From positions 434,001 through 498,000 of the forward strand of contig JASSUI010000001.1 in assembly GCA_031963415.1 (NCBI GenBank): a stretch of 64,000 nucleotides of DNA, written 5' to 3'. This DNA comes from JASSUD01 sp031963415 (lineage in GTDB: Bacteria > Pseudomonadota > Gammaproteobacteria > Burkholderiales > Burkholderiaceae). Made by a program: the position numbers and the translations under genes. The number at the start of each line of letters is the position of its first letter. Position 1 is the stretch's first letter. This document shows positions 53,375 to 62,896 of this stretch, one piece after another. A model generated the notes under the pieces. The model did not search any database, was not told where the DNA came from, and saw only the letters and a program-made list of their open reading frames with translations.

Positions 53375-55171
53375 TCAACGTATAGGCCACAGATCTTTTA
53401 ACAGGTTAATTAATCTCTGAGACAGCCTAGCCCTCTTACTCTTCGTTACGTCGCTGAGTGAGACTGGCTCATCTGCCGCTCCCCGTTGCGCTAAAAGTCG
53501 TGCATTCATCTTGCTTAAACCGCGTACTCCTTTGATGACCATACCCTCTACATTTAAAGCCTCAGACGCTAAATGACGGCGCAGCATTATTTCTTCATAT
53601 TGCCTCGATTTTTCTGTAACTTCCCACAGCCTTACAGTCTTGTCGAGACTGCCAGAAGCAAGCCACTTGCCATCGGGTGAAAATGTCACGCTGTTAACCG
53701 TCTGCTGATGCCCACTGAAGATTTGCAGCAATTTTCCAGTTCGTGTACTCCATAATCTCACGGTTTTGTCAGCGCCACAGGAGGCGACCAGATCACTATC
53801 GGGTGAATACGCGACACTACAAACAGTGTGTTCATGTCCGCTGAAAATTTGCATCAGCTTGCCCGTTAACGCATCCCACACTCTCACTGTTTTGTCACTG
53901 CCGCAGGAGGCAATCTGCTTACCATCAGGCGAGCACGCTACGCTAAAAACCCCTCCCTCATGTCCTTTTAAAATATGAACGAGACTGCCGCTTAGCGCAT
54001 CCCATACTCTCACTGTTTTGTCGAGACTTCCGGAGACAATCCGCTCGCTATTGCGCGAATAGGCGATACTGACAACGCTTCCCTCATGCCCCTTTAAGAT
54101 ATGCAATGCCTCTTCGCTTAACGTATCCCGCAACCACACAGTATGGTCCAGGCTGCCGGCAGCAATCTGCCTACCGTTGGGTGAATACACCGCGCAAACA
54201 ATACTTCCACCATCGCCTTCTAAGAGATGCGGCGGCGTTTCGTTCTGTACGCTCCACAAGCGCACAGTCTGATCCATATTACTGGATACGATCCATTCGC
54301 CGTTAGGTGAGTACGCTAGGCTCTTAATTATTTGACCCGTTTCCAAAGTACGGACTCTGCTCCAACTCGAGGTTTCATAGATATAGATCTTGCCGTTCGA
54401 CAGTCCCACCGCGCAGTTTTTTCCATTCTCGGAATAGGTGCAGCACAACACTGCACTATCGTGTTGCAAATAAGGTAACTCGCCAAATTGCACACCAGCC
54501 ATCTGTGCTTCGCTTAAATTTGCATTGTGCAAGTTAGCTGCGTGAAGTTTCACGCCTCTCAGATCTGCCTTTTGCAATTGCGTTGAGTCCAATACCGCAT
54601 AACTTAAATTGGCTTCCGGCACGCGGATGCCCTTCAGGTCTCGCCCCCTCATATCGACACCCGCTTTAACTAAAAGCTCTAGCGCCCTCGCTGCCACCGC
54701 TTGTATCTCTTTTTTTCTAGAGCGCTCCACTAAATCAAAGAGCTTTTTCTTTAAGCCAGAATTCTTTTCTTCAATACCCTCTTTTAATGGCCTAAAAAGC
54801 ACTGGGCAATCAATAAGCTGTAACAGCTTAAAAAGCATGGGTCTCTTTACTACCTGATAAAGCTGACTGCCACTTAGCTCAGAGAGCTGATTTAGCGCAA
54901 ATTTCCACAAATCATCATCTGAATTGGCTAAGTCATGCTGATATTCTGCTGGTACGTTGCGCAGCAACAGATGTAGTTTTAAAGCAGGTGAACTGATTAG
55001 TTCTCCTGCACGAGTCGGAATGATGAGCGATCTAAGTGCATCCAACAAAGTAGGCTTATCTAAATATTTTTCTATTTCTAAACAAAGTTCAGGTGGCAAA
55101 TTATTTGATGGTGCCTTTGAAAATAATGGATAGAGGGGGATGGACCGATAAGAATGTGAAACAGAATGCAT
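53375..55171 (-). CDS. F-box-like, pentapeptide and seven-WD40 protein
   Basis: 598 residues. An F-box-like helix block lies near residues 23-50 (NNLPPELCLEIEKYLDKPTL, matching the LPxE...I..YL pattern). Helical spacer follows, then pentapeptide repeats at about 175-230 (ANLSYAVLDSTQLQKADLRG, ANLHNANLSEAQMAG). Seven WD40 repeats fill 235-545, for instance CSPDGKQIASCGSDKTVRVW, enough to close one beta-propeller. In eukaryotes F-box plus WD40 proteins are substrate receptors of SCF ubiquitin ligases, and F-box effectors are known in Ralstonia (GALA/RipG) and Legionella. This protein may redirect host ubiquitination. No membrane segments or signal peptide; no hrpII box upstream. Confidence 0.78.
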   Translation of the reverse strand: MHSVSHSYRSIPLYPLFSKAPSNNLPPELCLEIEKYLDKPTLLDALRSLIIPTRAGELISSPALKLHLLLRNVPAEYQHDLANSDDDLWKFALNQLSELSGSQLYQVVKRPMLFKLLQLIDCPVLFRPLKEGIEEKNSGLKKKLFDLVERSRKKEIQAVAARALELLVKAGVDMRGRDLKGIRVPEANLSYAVLDSTQLQKADLRGVKLHAANLHNANLSEAQMAGVQFGELPYLQHDSAVLCCTYSENGKNCAVGLSNGKIYIYETSSWSRVRTLETGQIIKSLAYSPNGEWIVSSNMDQTVRLWSVQNETPPHLLEGDGGSIVCAVYSPNGRQIAAGSLDHTVWLRDTLSEEALHILKGHEGSVVSIAYSRNSERIVSGSLDKTVRVWDALSGSLVHILKGHEGGVFSVACSPDGKQIASCGSDKTVRVWDALTGKLMQIFSGHEHTVCSVAYSPDSDLVASCGADKTVRLWSTRTGKLLQIFSGHQQTVNSVTFSPDGKWLASGSLDKTVRLWEVTEKSRQYEEIMLRRHLASEALNVEGMVIKGVRGLSKMNARLLAQRGAADEPVSLSDVTKSKRARLSQRLINLLKDLWPIR

Positions 55172-55306
55172 ATCTTTTATTTTTTTATGAGGAAAATTTT
55201 TAATTCAAGGCAAGCGCAAGCGCTCCACCGCACTGGCTTAAGCAGCGAGGAGATACTTTTTTAGATCAAATCTTTAGATAAACACAATCGAGTCTTTTGC
55301 AATTAC

Positions 55307-55454
55307 CTAGAACTCATTCCATAAATGCCTAAAAGGCCGTGATCGGGAGTCGGGCGGTGCTCGGAATCCTCGTGTACGTCGAGTACACTCCGGTTCTTCC
55401 GCTCCGGCCTCCCCCCGCTGACGACCTTTTAGACATTGATGAAACGAGTTCTAG
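55307..55454. repeat. 148-bp palindromic element, copy A
   Basis: Terminal arms of 30 bp (start CTAGAACTCATTCCATAAAT; complement of the end CTAGAACTCGTTTCATCAAT) match at 26 of 30 bases. The core (GGGCGGTGCTCGGAATCCTC and GTACACTCCGGTT) is nearly identical to the element at 62897-63047. It sits 13 bp beyond the kup stop codon and may also act as its terminator. It fills most of the gap between kup and the F-box gene. Confidence 0.85.
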
Positions 55455-55466
55455 TTATATTTTTTC

Positions 55467-57398
55467 TCAAATCTCGATCTTTGTACCAAGCTCAACCACG
55501 CGATTGGTAGGGATGTGGAAGAAGTCGGATGGTTTTGCCGCATTGCGATGCATCCATGCAAAAAGGCGTTCGCGCCATAACGACATGCCAGGTAGACGGG
55601 AAGGCACCACTGTTTCACGGGCGAGGAAGAACGACGTATCCATCGGCTCAAGCGCAAGCTGGTATTGTTGATTTAATAATTGCATCGCTTTTTGTACATC
55701 TGGCGTTTCTTTAAAACCATAATCAACTCGCACGATAGATAAGCCGGCTTCTAGTTCTTGTAGCGTAATCCGATCTTTGTCTTTGATATAAGGCACGTCT
55801 TGGGTCAGAAAAGTCATGAAGATCGTACGTTCATGCAACACTTTATTGTGCTTTAGATTGTGTAAAAGACTCACAGGCACCAGCACTTCGCCTTCTTCTT
55901 TGATATTGCCAGTTAAATAAATGGCTGTGCCTGAAACGCGATGGGGCGGGTCAACCAAAAGCGTGTGTAAAAAGGCTGGCAATGTAATGCCAATTTCAGC
56001 GCTGCGTTCTTTAATGAGTTTGCGCCCTTTAAACCAGGTCATCAACAAGAAGAACAGCACCGCACCGAGCATTAAAGGTAACCATCCACCTTCTTTCACC
56101 TTAAGTAAATTGGCGCCGAAGAAAGCTAAATCAATCGTAAAAAAGAGGGCAATAAGGGGCACTACTATCCATTTACTCCACTGCCATACTCTTAGCATCA
56201 CAGTACTGGCAAGCATCGTGGTAATTACCATCGTGGTCGTCACAGCAATACCGTACGCAGCAGCCAAACTGGCTGAATTTTTAAAGGTCAGCACGATACA
56301 TAAGATGATCGCCAGCAAAAGCCAATTCGCAAGCGGAATATAAATTTGTCCAATTTCCTGCGCTGACGTATGGCTGATTTTCATGCGCGGCGCAAAACCC
56401 ATTTGAATCGCTTGGCTAGTGAGCGAAAAAGCACCTGAGATAACAGCTTGCGAAGCAATGACGGTAGCTAGCGTAGCTAAAATTACTAATGGCAATAGCG
56501 CCCACTGCGGAGCAAGGTAATAAAAAGGATTATCGACTGCACGCGGATTGCTTAGCAGCAGCGCGCCTTGTCCAAAATAATTGAGAATCAATGCTGGCAT
56601 CACAATGCTATACCAGCCAAAGCGAATAGGCCGCGCGCCAAAGTGACCGATATCAGCATACAGCGCTTCGGCGCCCGTCAGCACCAATACGATAGAACCT
56701 AATACCGCGTAAGTTTGAGCACCATGCTCAGACAAAAAACGCAGGCCATACAAAGGATTAAGTGCGCCAATAATGGCTGGTGTGCGAGCAATTTGAGCGA
56801 TGCCTAGCAAAGCCAGCGTGATAAACCAAAGCACCATAATCGGGCCAAAAAGCTTACCGACAATATGCGTACCACGTTGCTGCAACCAGAATAAGAGAAA
56901 TAAAACCACAACGGTGATAGGCAATACTGAATTAGCTGCGTGTGGGGTGACAAGTTGCAGTCCCTCTACAGCGGACAAGACAGAGATCGCAGGTGTAATC
57001 ACTGCATCGCCATAAAACATACAGGCGCCGAATACCCCTAACATCATTAGGCAGGTCGCTATCCGACTCTTACGATTAAAGCCACGCAGACTTAATGCCA
57101 TCAGCGCAAGCACGCCCCCTTCACCATGATTATCAGCGCGCATGACAAAAACCACATACTTAAGCGCCACCACAATCGTTATCGCCCAGAACAATAGCGA
57201 AAGCACCCCCATAATTGAAGTTGAGCTAAGCCCAATACCATGCACGGGATTAAACGCTTCTTTTAAAGAATATAAAGGGCTGGTGCCAATATCTCCGAAC
57301 ACCACGCCAATCGACGCAATAATTAAGGTAGCGAGAGTGCTTTTTGGGGAGGTGGACGCTTTGTTTAGTGAGGGAGTAGACACGATTTTCTGACTCAA
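55467..57398 (-). CDS. kup: Low-affinity potassium transporter Kup
   Basis: 643 residues with about 12 membrane helices and a cytoplasmic C-terminal domain. Conserved N-terminus VVFGDIGTSPLYSLKEAF, then CMFYGDAVITPAISVLSAVEGL, FGPIMVLWFITLALLGI, EALYADIGHFGARPIRFGWY and FFLARETVVPSRLPGMSLW near the end. Kup imports K+ with protons at the inner membrane. The N-terminal STPSLNKASTSPKSTLA stretch is longer than average. No frameshift. Gene is intact and alone, with palindromic element A directly downstream and purA beyond a short spacer upstream. Confidence 0.95.
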   Translation of the reverse strand: MSQKIVSTPSLNKASTSPKSTLATLIIASIGVVFGDIGTSPLYSLKEAFNPVHGIGLSSTSIMGVLSLLFWAITIVVALKYVVFVMRADNHGEGGVLALMALSLRGFNRKSRIATCLMMLGVFGACMFYGDAVITPAISVLSAVEGLQLVTPHAANSVLPITVVVLFLLFWLQQRGTHIVGKLFGPIMVLWFITLALLGIAQIARTPAIIGALNPLYGLRFLSEHGAQTYAVLGSIVLVLTGAEALYADIGHFGARPIRFGWYSIVMPALILNYFGQGALLLSNPRAVDNPFYYLAPQWALLPLVILATLATVIASQAVISGAFSLTSQAIQMGFAPRMKISHTSAQEIGQIYIPLANWLLLAIILCIVLTFKNSASLAAAYGIAVTTTMVITTMLASTVMLRVWQWSKWIVVPLIALFFTIDLAFFGANLLKVKEGGWLPLMLGAVLFFLLMTWFKGRKLIKERSAEIGITLPAFLHTLLVDPPHRVSGTAIYLTGNIKEEGEVLVPVSLLHNLKHNKVLHERTIFMTFLTQDVPYIKDKDRITLQELEAGLSIVRVDYGFKETPDVQKAMQLLNQQYQLALEPMDTSFFLARETVVPSRLPGMSLWRERLFAWMHRNAAKPSDFFHIPTNRVVELGTKIEI

Positions 57399-57539
57399 AA
57401 GAAGAGCAGAATTATATCGCTGAAGCCACCCATCGCGGGGAGTCTAAATGAGAGAGCGAAGCAAAATCGGGACGTGTCTGAGAATCTTTTTAAGAAGTCA
57501 AAATAGATGGCTTAAGAAGGTCCTGAACGAATGAGAAAC

Positions 57540-57585
57540 AGCAGCACACCTAAAGCGTTTATTTTTTTTGTACTAGTGTGCTGCT
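57540..57585. repeat. Inverted repeat downstream of purA
   Basis: AGCAGCACAC (57540-57549) and its exact complement (57576-57585) with a 26-nt loop that contains a T run. It is 15 bp past the purA stop codon and may end purA transcription, though the T run lies in the loop, not after the stem. Confidence 0.5.
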
Positions 57586-57599
57586 CGTCTTTGTGTGAC

Positions 57600-58949
57600 T
57601 TATGCAACCTGCATACCAAACGGATGGCGCAGTAAGATTGTCTCGTCTCGGTTTGGTCCAGTAGAGACCATGTCGATCGGAACGCCTGTTACCTCTTCTA
57701 TTGTTTTTAAATAAAGGCGTGCATTGGCTGGGAGTTGCGCCCACTGAGTCATACCTACTGTGCTTTGTCGCCAGCCGTCGAAATGCTGATAAATAGGTTC
57801 GCATTTTTCGACATCTGCGACGCTCAGCGGCAAAATGTCGACTTCTTTGCCGTTTAACCGATAGCCTACGCACAATTTAATCGTGTCCAGTTCATCGAGG
57901 ATATCTAGCTTGGTAATACACAAACCAGAGATACCATTGATTTGTAACGAACGTTTTAGGGCAACCGCATCTAGCCAGCCGGTACGACGTGGGCGGCCGG
58001 TGACTGAACCGAATTCTTTGCCGGTTTTGGCAAGAAATAATCCAATCGGATCTTGTCGCTGTGGATTATCCGCATCAAACAATTCGCTTGGGAATGGCCC
58101 TGAACCAACACGCGTGCAATAGGCTTTCGTGATGCCCAACATGTAATGCAATTGCTGTGGTCCGACTCCAGCACCCGTGGTCGCTGCGCCAGCGATGCAG
58201 TTGCTGCTAGTGACAAAGGGATAGGTACCATGATCAATATCTAATAGCGCACCTTGCGCGCCTTCAAACAGCAAATTGGAGCCACTTTGATTCGCTGCGT
58301 ATAAATGTGCTGAAACATCTGCTGCAAGCGGCGCGAGCTCATCCGCATAGCCCAACATCGTGTCGAGCGTTTGCGCATAATCTACCGCTTCGCCTTCTAA
58401 ATAATTCGTGAGCAAGAAATTATGAAAGTCGAGCGTTTCACGTAAGCGTTCGCCAAAGCGATTAGCATCAAATAATTCATGCAAACGCAATGCACGGCGG
58501 CCTACTTTGTCTTCATAAGCTGGACCGATGCCACGACCGGTCGTACCAATTTTCGCATCGCCACGCTGCTTCTCACGCATTTGGTCAATCGCGACATGGC
58601 TTGGCAGAATTAGCGTCACTGATGAAGAAATCAACAACCTGCTACGCACATCAAGGCCAGCTGTTTCAAGCTCGCCAATTTCTTTAAACAATGCTTCAGG
58701 AGATAAGACCACGCCATTGCCGAGATAGCATTTCACGCCTGCACGCATAATGCCGGATGGAATCAATCGCAAAATAGTTTTGTGTCCACCGATCATCAGC
58801 GTATGACCCGCGTTATGGCCCCCTTGGAAGCGCACTACACCCTGCGCATGATCAGTCAGCCAATCGACGACCTTACCTTTACCTTCATCACCCCACTGCG
58901 TACCAACGACAACGACATTACGCCCACCGCTGTTTAAATTAGCTGACAT
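57600..58949 (-). CDS. purA: Adenylosuccinate synthetase
   Basis: 449 residues, full length. PurA joins IMP and aspartate using GTP, the first step from IMP to AMP. The P-loop-like VVVGTQWGDEGKGKVVDWL is at residues 13-31, followed by FQGGHNAGHTL, the IMP-binding GTTGRGIGPAYEDK near 135 and TKAYCTRVGSGPFPSEL. C-terminal SVTGRPRRTGWLDAVALKRS and GPNRDETIL are intact. In Burkholderia purA follows hisZ and the hfl operon; here hisZ is absent and an unrelated gene on the opposite strand fills the space. The start is at 58949, giving the short MSANLNSGGRNV leader. Confidence 0.97.
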   Translation of the reverse strand: MSANLNSGGRNVVVVGTQWGDEGKGKVVDWLTDHAQGVVRFQGGHNAGHTLMIGGHKTILRLIPSGIMRAGVKCYLGNGVVLSPEALFKEIGELETAGLDVRSRLLISSSVTLILPSHVAIDQMREKQRGDAKIGTTGRGIGPAYEDKVGRRALRLHELFDANRFGERLRETLDFHNFLLTNYLEGEAVDYAQTLDTMLGYADELAPLAADVSAHLYAANQSGSNLLFEGAQGALLDIDHGTYPFVTSSNCIAGAATTGAGVGPQQLHYMLGITKAYCTRVGSGPFPSELFDADNPQRQDPIGLFLAKTGKEFGSVTGRPRRTGWLDAVALKRSLQINGISGLCITKLDILDELDTIKLCVGYRLNGKEVDILPLSVADVEKCEPIYQHFDGWRQSTVGMTQWAQLPANARLYLKTIEEVTGVPIDMVSTGPNRDETILLRHPFGMQVA

Positions 58950-59153
58950 ATTTAAGATTTCTCAGAAAAAGTTGAACGATATTTTAACGTGGTTTGATTT
59001 AAAGAAGCGCTGCGTTGGGAAAATGCATAGAGATTATTCCTTTTTTAGGACAAGTTTTCGCCAGTAAAGGCGCATGACGTGCATGAGATTTATATAGTTT
59101 TAAATAGCACGCCTTATTTTCGAGCAACGCTTTTTAACGTTAGATAAATCGCT

Positions 59154-59909
59154 ATGGCAAATATTGACGATCGTACCAGACGTTTTCTCGAGCATTTTTC
59201 AGCAACGATGAACCCTGATGAGGTAAAACTAAGCATAGGAGAGAAGGAAGCAACTAGCCTTACTGCTAAGCAACAAAAGTTCTTCAAGAACGTGGGTGAT
59301 AGCAGTTTAATGGGGGCGCTAGGTAATGTTGCGTTGCACCTTGGGAGAGCAGTAATGAAGAAACCTGGAGCTAACCCACCGCTCAACGGGATGATAAGTG
59401 AATTCACGGCTCACACTGCAAGTACGGTAGTAGTTATAGTAGCGGAGCATCGACAGCGCAACGCTAAAGAAGAAGACACATCTCACCCACAACACAGCAT
59501 AACGACGGCTGCTAATACTGGATTCAATGCGTCAGTTAGTTCTGCCCTCGCAATTGCAGCAGGCAAATGGGGAGTGGGTCGTGCAGGGCAAGTTTTGTTA
59601 GCTGGGGGCTATCATGGTCTTGCAACAGGTGCGGAGCAAGTAAGGCAAAACTCAGATGAGGGAGAGCTTAGAAGTACCTTACAAAAGTCTACGCAGGATT
59701 CCTTAGAACCTGACCAGTTTAATCTTAAAAAGAAAGTAGGAATTGGCGTAGCAACTAATACGTTTAGAGTAACTGGAGCAATAATAAGGGTCATGTCGCC
59801 AAACTCTAGTCCCTATGCCATAGCTTCACTTATTGCAGGAAGTGGAGCCAGCGGGGTAGCTCGTCAGGCGGGGGTGAACAGTAATAGGACAGCAAAAAAT
59901 TCGAACTGA
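59154..59909 (+). CDS. Unknown protein at the expected hisZ position
   Basis: 251 residues, no recognised family. Hydrophilic start (MANIDDRTRRFLEHFSATMN), then several glycine/alanine-rich hydrophobic stretches (TASTVVVIVAEHR, SSALAIAAGKWGVGRAGQVL, SPYAIASLIAGSGASGVARQ) that could be membrane-associated helices or glycine-zipper motifs. It reads opposite to the flanking purA and hflC and replaces hisZ in an otherwise Burkholderia-like order. A TTCG at 59128 lacks a partner at 16 bases, so no hrpII box. It may be an effector or a phage-derived pore-like protein; I cannot decide. Confidence 0.5.
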   Translation: MANIDDRTRRFLEHFSATMNPDEVKLSIGEKEATSLTAKQQKFFKNVGDSSLMGALGNVALHLGRAVMKKPGANPPLNGMISEFTAHTASTVVVIVAEHRQRNAKEEDTSHPQHSITTAANTGFNASVSSALAIAAGKWGVGRAGQVLLAGGYHGLATGAEQVRQNSDEGELRSTLQKSTQDSLEPDQFNLKKKVGIGVATNTFRVTGAIIRVMSPNSSPYAIASLIAGSGASGVARQAGVNSNRTAKNSN

Positions 59910-60285
59910 GATCCACACGTTGCTATTTATACAACGGAAACAAATAAACGAACTAAGGCTCAGGAAACGTCAAATCAAGAGTTACTCCCTCGGTCTAAGT
60001 GTTTGTGGGTTAGGGTTTGTATGTAATCGCCCGCCTTTCTCGCTTATTTATCGCGCCGACACAAAGTGCCCTACCTGCGTCGACGCCTTTACTTTATATA
60101 AACAAGATTTTTAAAACCTATTCTCGATCTTCCCTAGACAGAAATATTAGCGTGACTCCACACACATGGTGAGGCGACGGAGGAACCTTCCACATAACGA
60201 CCGATAATCCTGTAAATCTCGACCTTTTCAAATCCTGAACAGACTCTACGAATCCGAACGCGCTGCGTAGTATTGGCAGATTTGT
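59910..60285. other. Gene-free spacer after hflC
   Basis: About 375 bp. No hisZ-like motif was found on the minus strand in any frame, no strong hairpin, no repeat arms. A short fragment (TCCTGAACAGACTCT near 60231) only loosely recalls the MITE ends. Confidence 0.4.
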
Positions 60286-61185
60286 TTATTTTGCTCGCTT
60301 GCTATCAGCATTTGCCTGCGTTGCTAATGGTTGTCGCATGAAACGGAAGAACTCGCTGCTTGGGTCAACAACCATCACATCACGGCCGCTAAAGCTGCGC
60401 CGATAAACTTCGAGGCTTTTAAAGAAATGGTAAAACTGCGGCGCACTTTGCAACGCTTCCGCTTCAATTGCCGAAGCTTGTGCGTCACCCTCTCCTTTAA
60501 TACGCTGCGCTTTTTTATATGCGAGCGCTAGCGTATCTTGGCGCTGACGCTCGGCTTGCGCGCGAATTTGCTGCGCTTGCTCTAATCCGCTTGAACGTAA
60601 CTGAGTTAGCATCTGCTGCTGATCAACTTGCATACGCTGATAGACAACCTTGGCCTGCTCGGATGGCAAATCAATGCGCTCAAGTCGCACATCAACCACT
60701 TCCACGCCCAGCTCAGACATCTCAGTATTAATCTGCTCACGTACAGTGACTAGCATCGTTGATTGATCAGTAGATAACAGATTGGCTAACGTGAGTTGAG
60801 CGAGTTGTTTATCCAACGCGGTACCGACTGCTTGTGACAATTTATTTTGCGCTGCTTCAGCATTCGCTTCAAAGTGCATAAAGTATTTACGTGGATTAAC
60901 GATGCGCCATTTGATCATTAGGCTAATCAGCAAATTCGGACTGTCGGCCACCGTATAGCCATTTGCTTCGGTATAGTGAATCGTTTGGATACGCTTATCT
61001 AAACGCACGAGATGTTCAAACGGCAGCGGCCATTTAACCTCTACGCCAGGTGTAGCAATGACACGCCTAAGCTCGCCAAAGCTTGAAACAACTGCATATT
61101 CACGTTGATCGACAATAAAAATCATCGACAAGCCGAACCAAAATAAAAAGGCTACGGCAGTTATAAGCGCAAGCATCCGCTTCAT
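60286..61185 (-). CDS. hflC: HflC, modulator of FtsH protease
   Basis: 299 residues. An N-terminal membrane anchor (ALITAVAFLFWFGLSMIFIV, residues 6-25) is followed by the SPFH/band-7 domain (QREYAVVSSFGELRRVIATP, KWPLPFEHLVRLDKRIQT, DVRLERIDLPSEQAKVVYQRM) and a long coiled coil (AQAERQRQDTLALAYKKAQR). C-terminal FRFMRQPLA is typical. HflC and HflK form large membrane cages around FtsH and regulate turnover of membrane proteins. The gene follows hflK by 130 bp on the same strand. Intact. Confidence 0.95.
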   Translation of the reverse strand: MKRMLALITAVAFLFWFGLSMIFIVDQREYAVVSSFGELRRVIATPGVEVKWPLPFEHLVRLDKRIQTIHYTEANGYTVADSPNLLISLMIKWRIVNPRKYFMHFEANAEAAQNKLSQAVGTALDKQLAQLTLANLLSTDQSTMLVTVREQINTEMSELGVEVVDVRLERIDLPSEQAKVVYQRMQVDQQQMLTQLRSSGLEQAQQIRAQAERQRQDTLALAYKKAQRIKGEGDAQASAIEAEALQSAPQFYHFFKSLEVYRRSFSGRDVMVVDPSSEFFRFMRQPLATQANADSKRAK

Positions 61186-61315
61186 TTTCGCTTCCTCATT
61201 GCTTAATTATTTAGCGCTTCTATTTAGTCCATCTAGGGAGCCTCTGCATGGCTTCTGCAGGAAGGAAGCTGTAGTTAATTATCCTGCCGCTACAAGGGCT
61301 ATGCTGAGTTTCCTC

Positions 61316-62653
61316 CTAACGGACATCTTCGCTGCGATCTCTATTGCGTAAAAAATCGCGCTCGCGTAATGACCATTTGTTAGAGGGGACAGGCTCCACA
61401 CTACCTGAATGGATTGCTCCAGCCGTGCTGGCGTTCACAGCAGACGTTGCGGCACCGGGGGCAAACTTATCCGACGATTGAGCATTTCTATCTCTGCCAG
61501 CCTCACCCTGTTTAGTTTGCAAAGCGCCACCGTTGGCCTCCTTTTGTGCCGCAGTAAACTGAGCCCTCTCGTTAGCTCCATCAGAAGGAAGCAGAATTTG
61601 CAGGCTAGCTGCTTTACTGCCATCGATAAAAATCTTCGTCGAATTGCCATAAACTTGCTGCATCGTGTTTACATACATGTGCTCACGCGTGGCAGCTGGG
61701 GCTTTTAAAAATGAGGCTAACAACGGTTTAAAACGCGCTACTTCGCCATGTGCTTGCGCGATCACAGTCGCTTTATAGCTTTCAGCTTCATTTATCATGC
61801 GCGTTGCGGTGTTTTGTGCAGCGGGAATAATTTCTTTTGCATAGGCTTGTGCTGCGTTTTTTTGGTCTTCATTAGCTGTTCTAATTTTTTGCACTTCTTC
61901 AGATACCGATTGCATCTGCTCAGGCAACTGTATGCTTTGCAGGACGACGTCATTAATGCGAATGCCACTTTTACAAGCGTCAAGGATTTTCTGCAAAGCT
62001 TGAGCCATCGGTTCACCCAATTGCTCTCGCCCATTCGCTAATAACTCAGCCATGTTGCGCTGTCCAACCACTTCACGCGCAGCAGCTTGCGCTGTCTGTA
62101 CCAGATCCATTTCTGGATCAACATTATTGAAGAGAAAGGCACGTGCATCGTTGACGTAATAGCGGACGTTAAAACGCACATTAATAATCTGGCCTTCTTT
62201 TGTCAGCATTGATGAGTCTTTGACATCAGCCGCCTTAATTACCTTATTACGTCCAATTTCAACTGACCGCACAATGGTTAAATCAACGATTTCATGCGAT
62301 TCAAATGGATAAGGTAAACGCCAGTGCAATCCTGCCCGCACAGTTTTTTTATATTCGCCAAACTGCAACACGACACCAGCTTGGCCTGTATGCACTGTAT
62401 AAAAACTACTGCCTAGCCAAACACCTAAGGCTACGCACAACGCAATTACACTGTAATACCAAGTTTGTTTAGGTTCAGATTTGCCGCTATTGCTACCACG
62501 GTTAATCTGTTTACGCCCGAATATACGCTGGCAGCGCCGGTTGAATTCGCGCCACAGTTCATCGAGATCAGGCGGTTCATTGCGCCCACTCCCTGTTTTC
62601 TTTTCTTGTGGATCTTTCATTGTAAAAACTGCACGTAAGCGCTCTGTCATCAT
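61316..62653 (-). CDS. hflK: HflK, modulator of FtsH protease
   Basis: Up to 445 residues. The start at 62653 is uncertain; the ATG at 62620 (MKDPQEKKTGSG) gives a normal N-terminus. A cytoplasmic segment with PPDLDELWREFNRR precedes one membrane helix (YSVIALCVALGVWLGSSFY). The band-7 domain then has GQAGVVLQFGEYKKTVRAGL, HWRLPYPFESHEIVDLTIVR and IRINDVVLQSIQLPEQ. The C-terminal tail is longer and more disordered than in E. coli (AQSSDKFAPGAATSAVN). Partner of HflC. Two palindromic elements separate it from hflX upstream, so cotranscription with hflX is doubtful here. Confidence 0.94.
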   Translation of the reverse strand: MMTERLRAVFTMKDPQEKKTGSGRNEPPDLDELWREFNRRCQRIFGRKQINRGSNSGKSEPKQTWYYSVIALCVALGVWLGSSFYTVHTGQAGVVLQFGEYKKTVRAGLHWRLPYPFESHEIVDLTIVRSVEIGRNKVIKAADVKDSSMLTKEGQIINVRFNVRYYVNDARAFLFNNVDPEMDLVQTAQAAAREVVGQRNMAELLANGREQLGEPMAQALQKILDACKSGIRINDVVLQSIQLPEQMQSVSEEVQKIRTANEDQKNAAQAYAKEIIPAAQNTATRMINEAESYKATVIAQAHGEVARFKPLLASFLKAPAATREHMYVNTMQQVYGNSTKIFIDGSKAASLQILLPSDGANERAQFTAAQKEANGGALQTKQGEAGRDRNAQSSDKFAPGAATSAVNASTAGAIHSGSVEPVPSNKWSLRERDFLRNRDRSEDVR

Positions 62654-62691
62654 GCGTTCTGATCGTTATCTGCTTTGTCTAAGCCTCAAAG

Positions 62692-62772
62692 CATGTTGGG
62701 GTTCCTTCGTCACCCCAACCTACGAACATCGACGCAGAATCGTAGGTTGGGGTGAGGCACGAACCCCAACAT
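62692..62772. repeat. 81-bp palindrome of the CATGTTGGGGT family
   Basis: Arms of 34 bp (62692-62725 and 62739-62772) match at 31 positions, starting CATGTTGGGGTTCCTTCGTC, with inner CCCCAACCTACGA. Same ends as the palindrome at 50015-50045. Located upstream of hflK. Confidence 0.85.
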
Positions 62773-62896
62773 GCACATCAATTAACTCTAATCTTTTTAC
62801 AGATTTTGAGCAGGTTAAACTGCTTGAATCAGTACATTGCCATGCTGAGCGCCTTAACAGCAAAGGCATTCTCTACCTATAAATTAGTAGACCTTT

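Noticed and set aside
59910..60285. Degraded hisZ remnant
   Set aside because: No ATP-phosphoribosyltransferase regulatory-subunit motif was found in any minus-strand frame.
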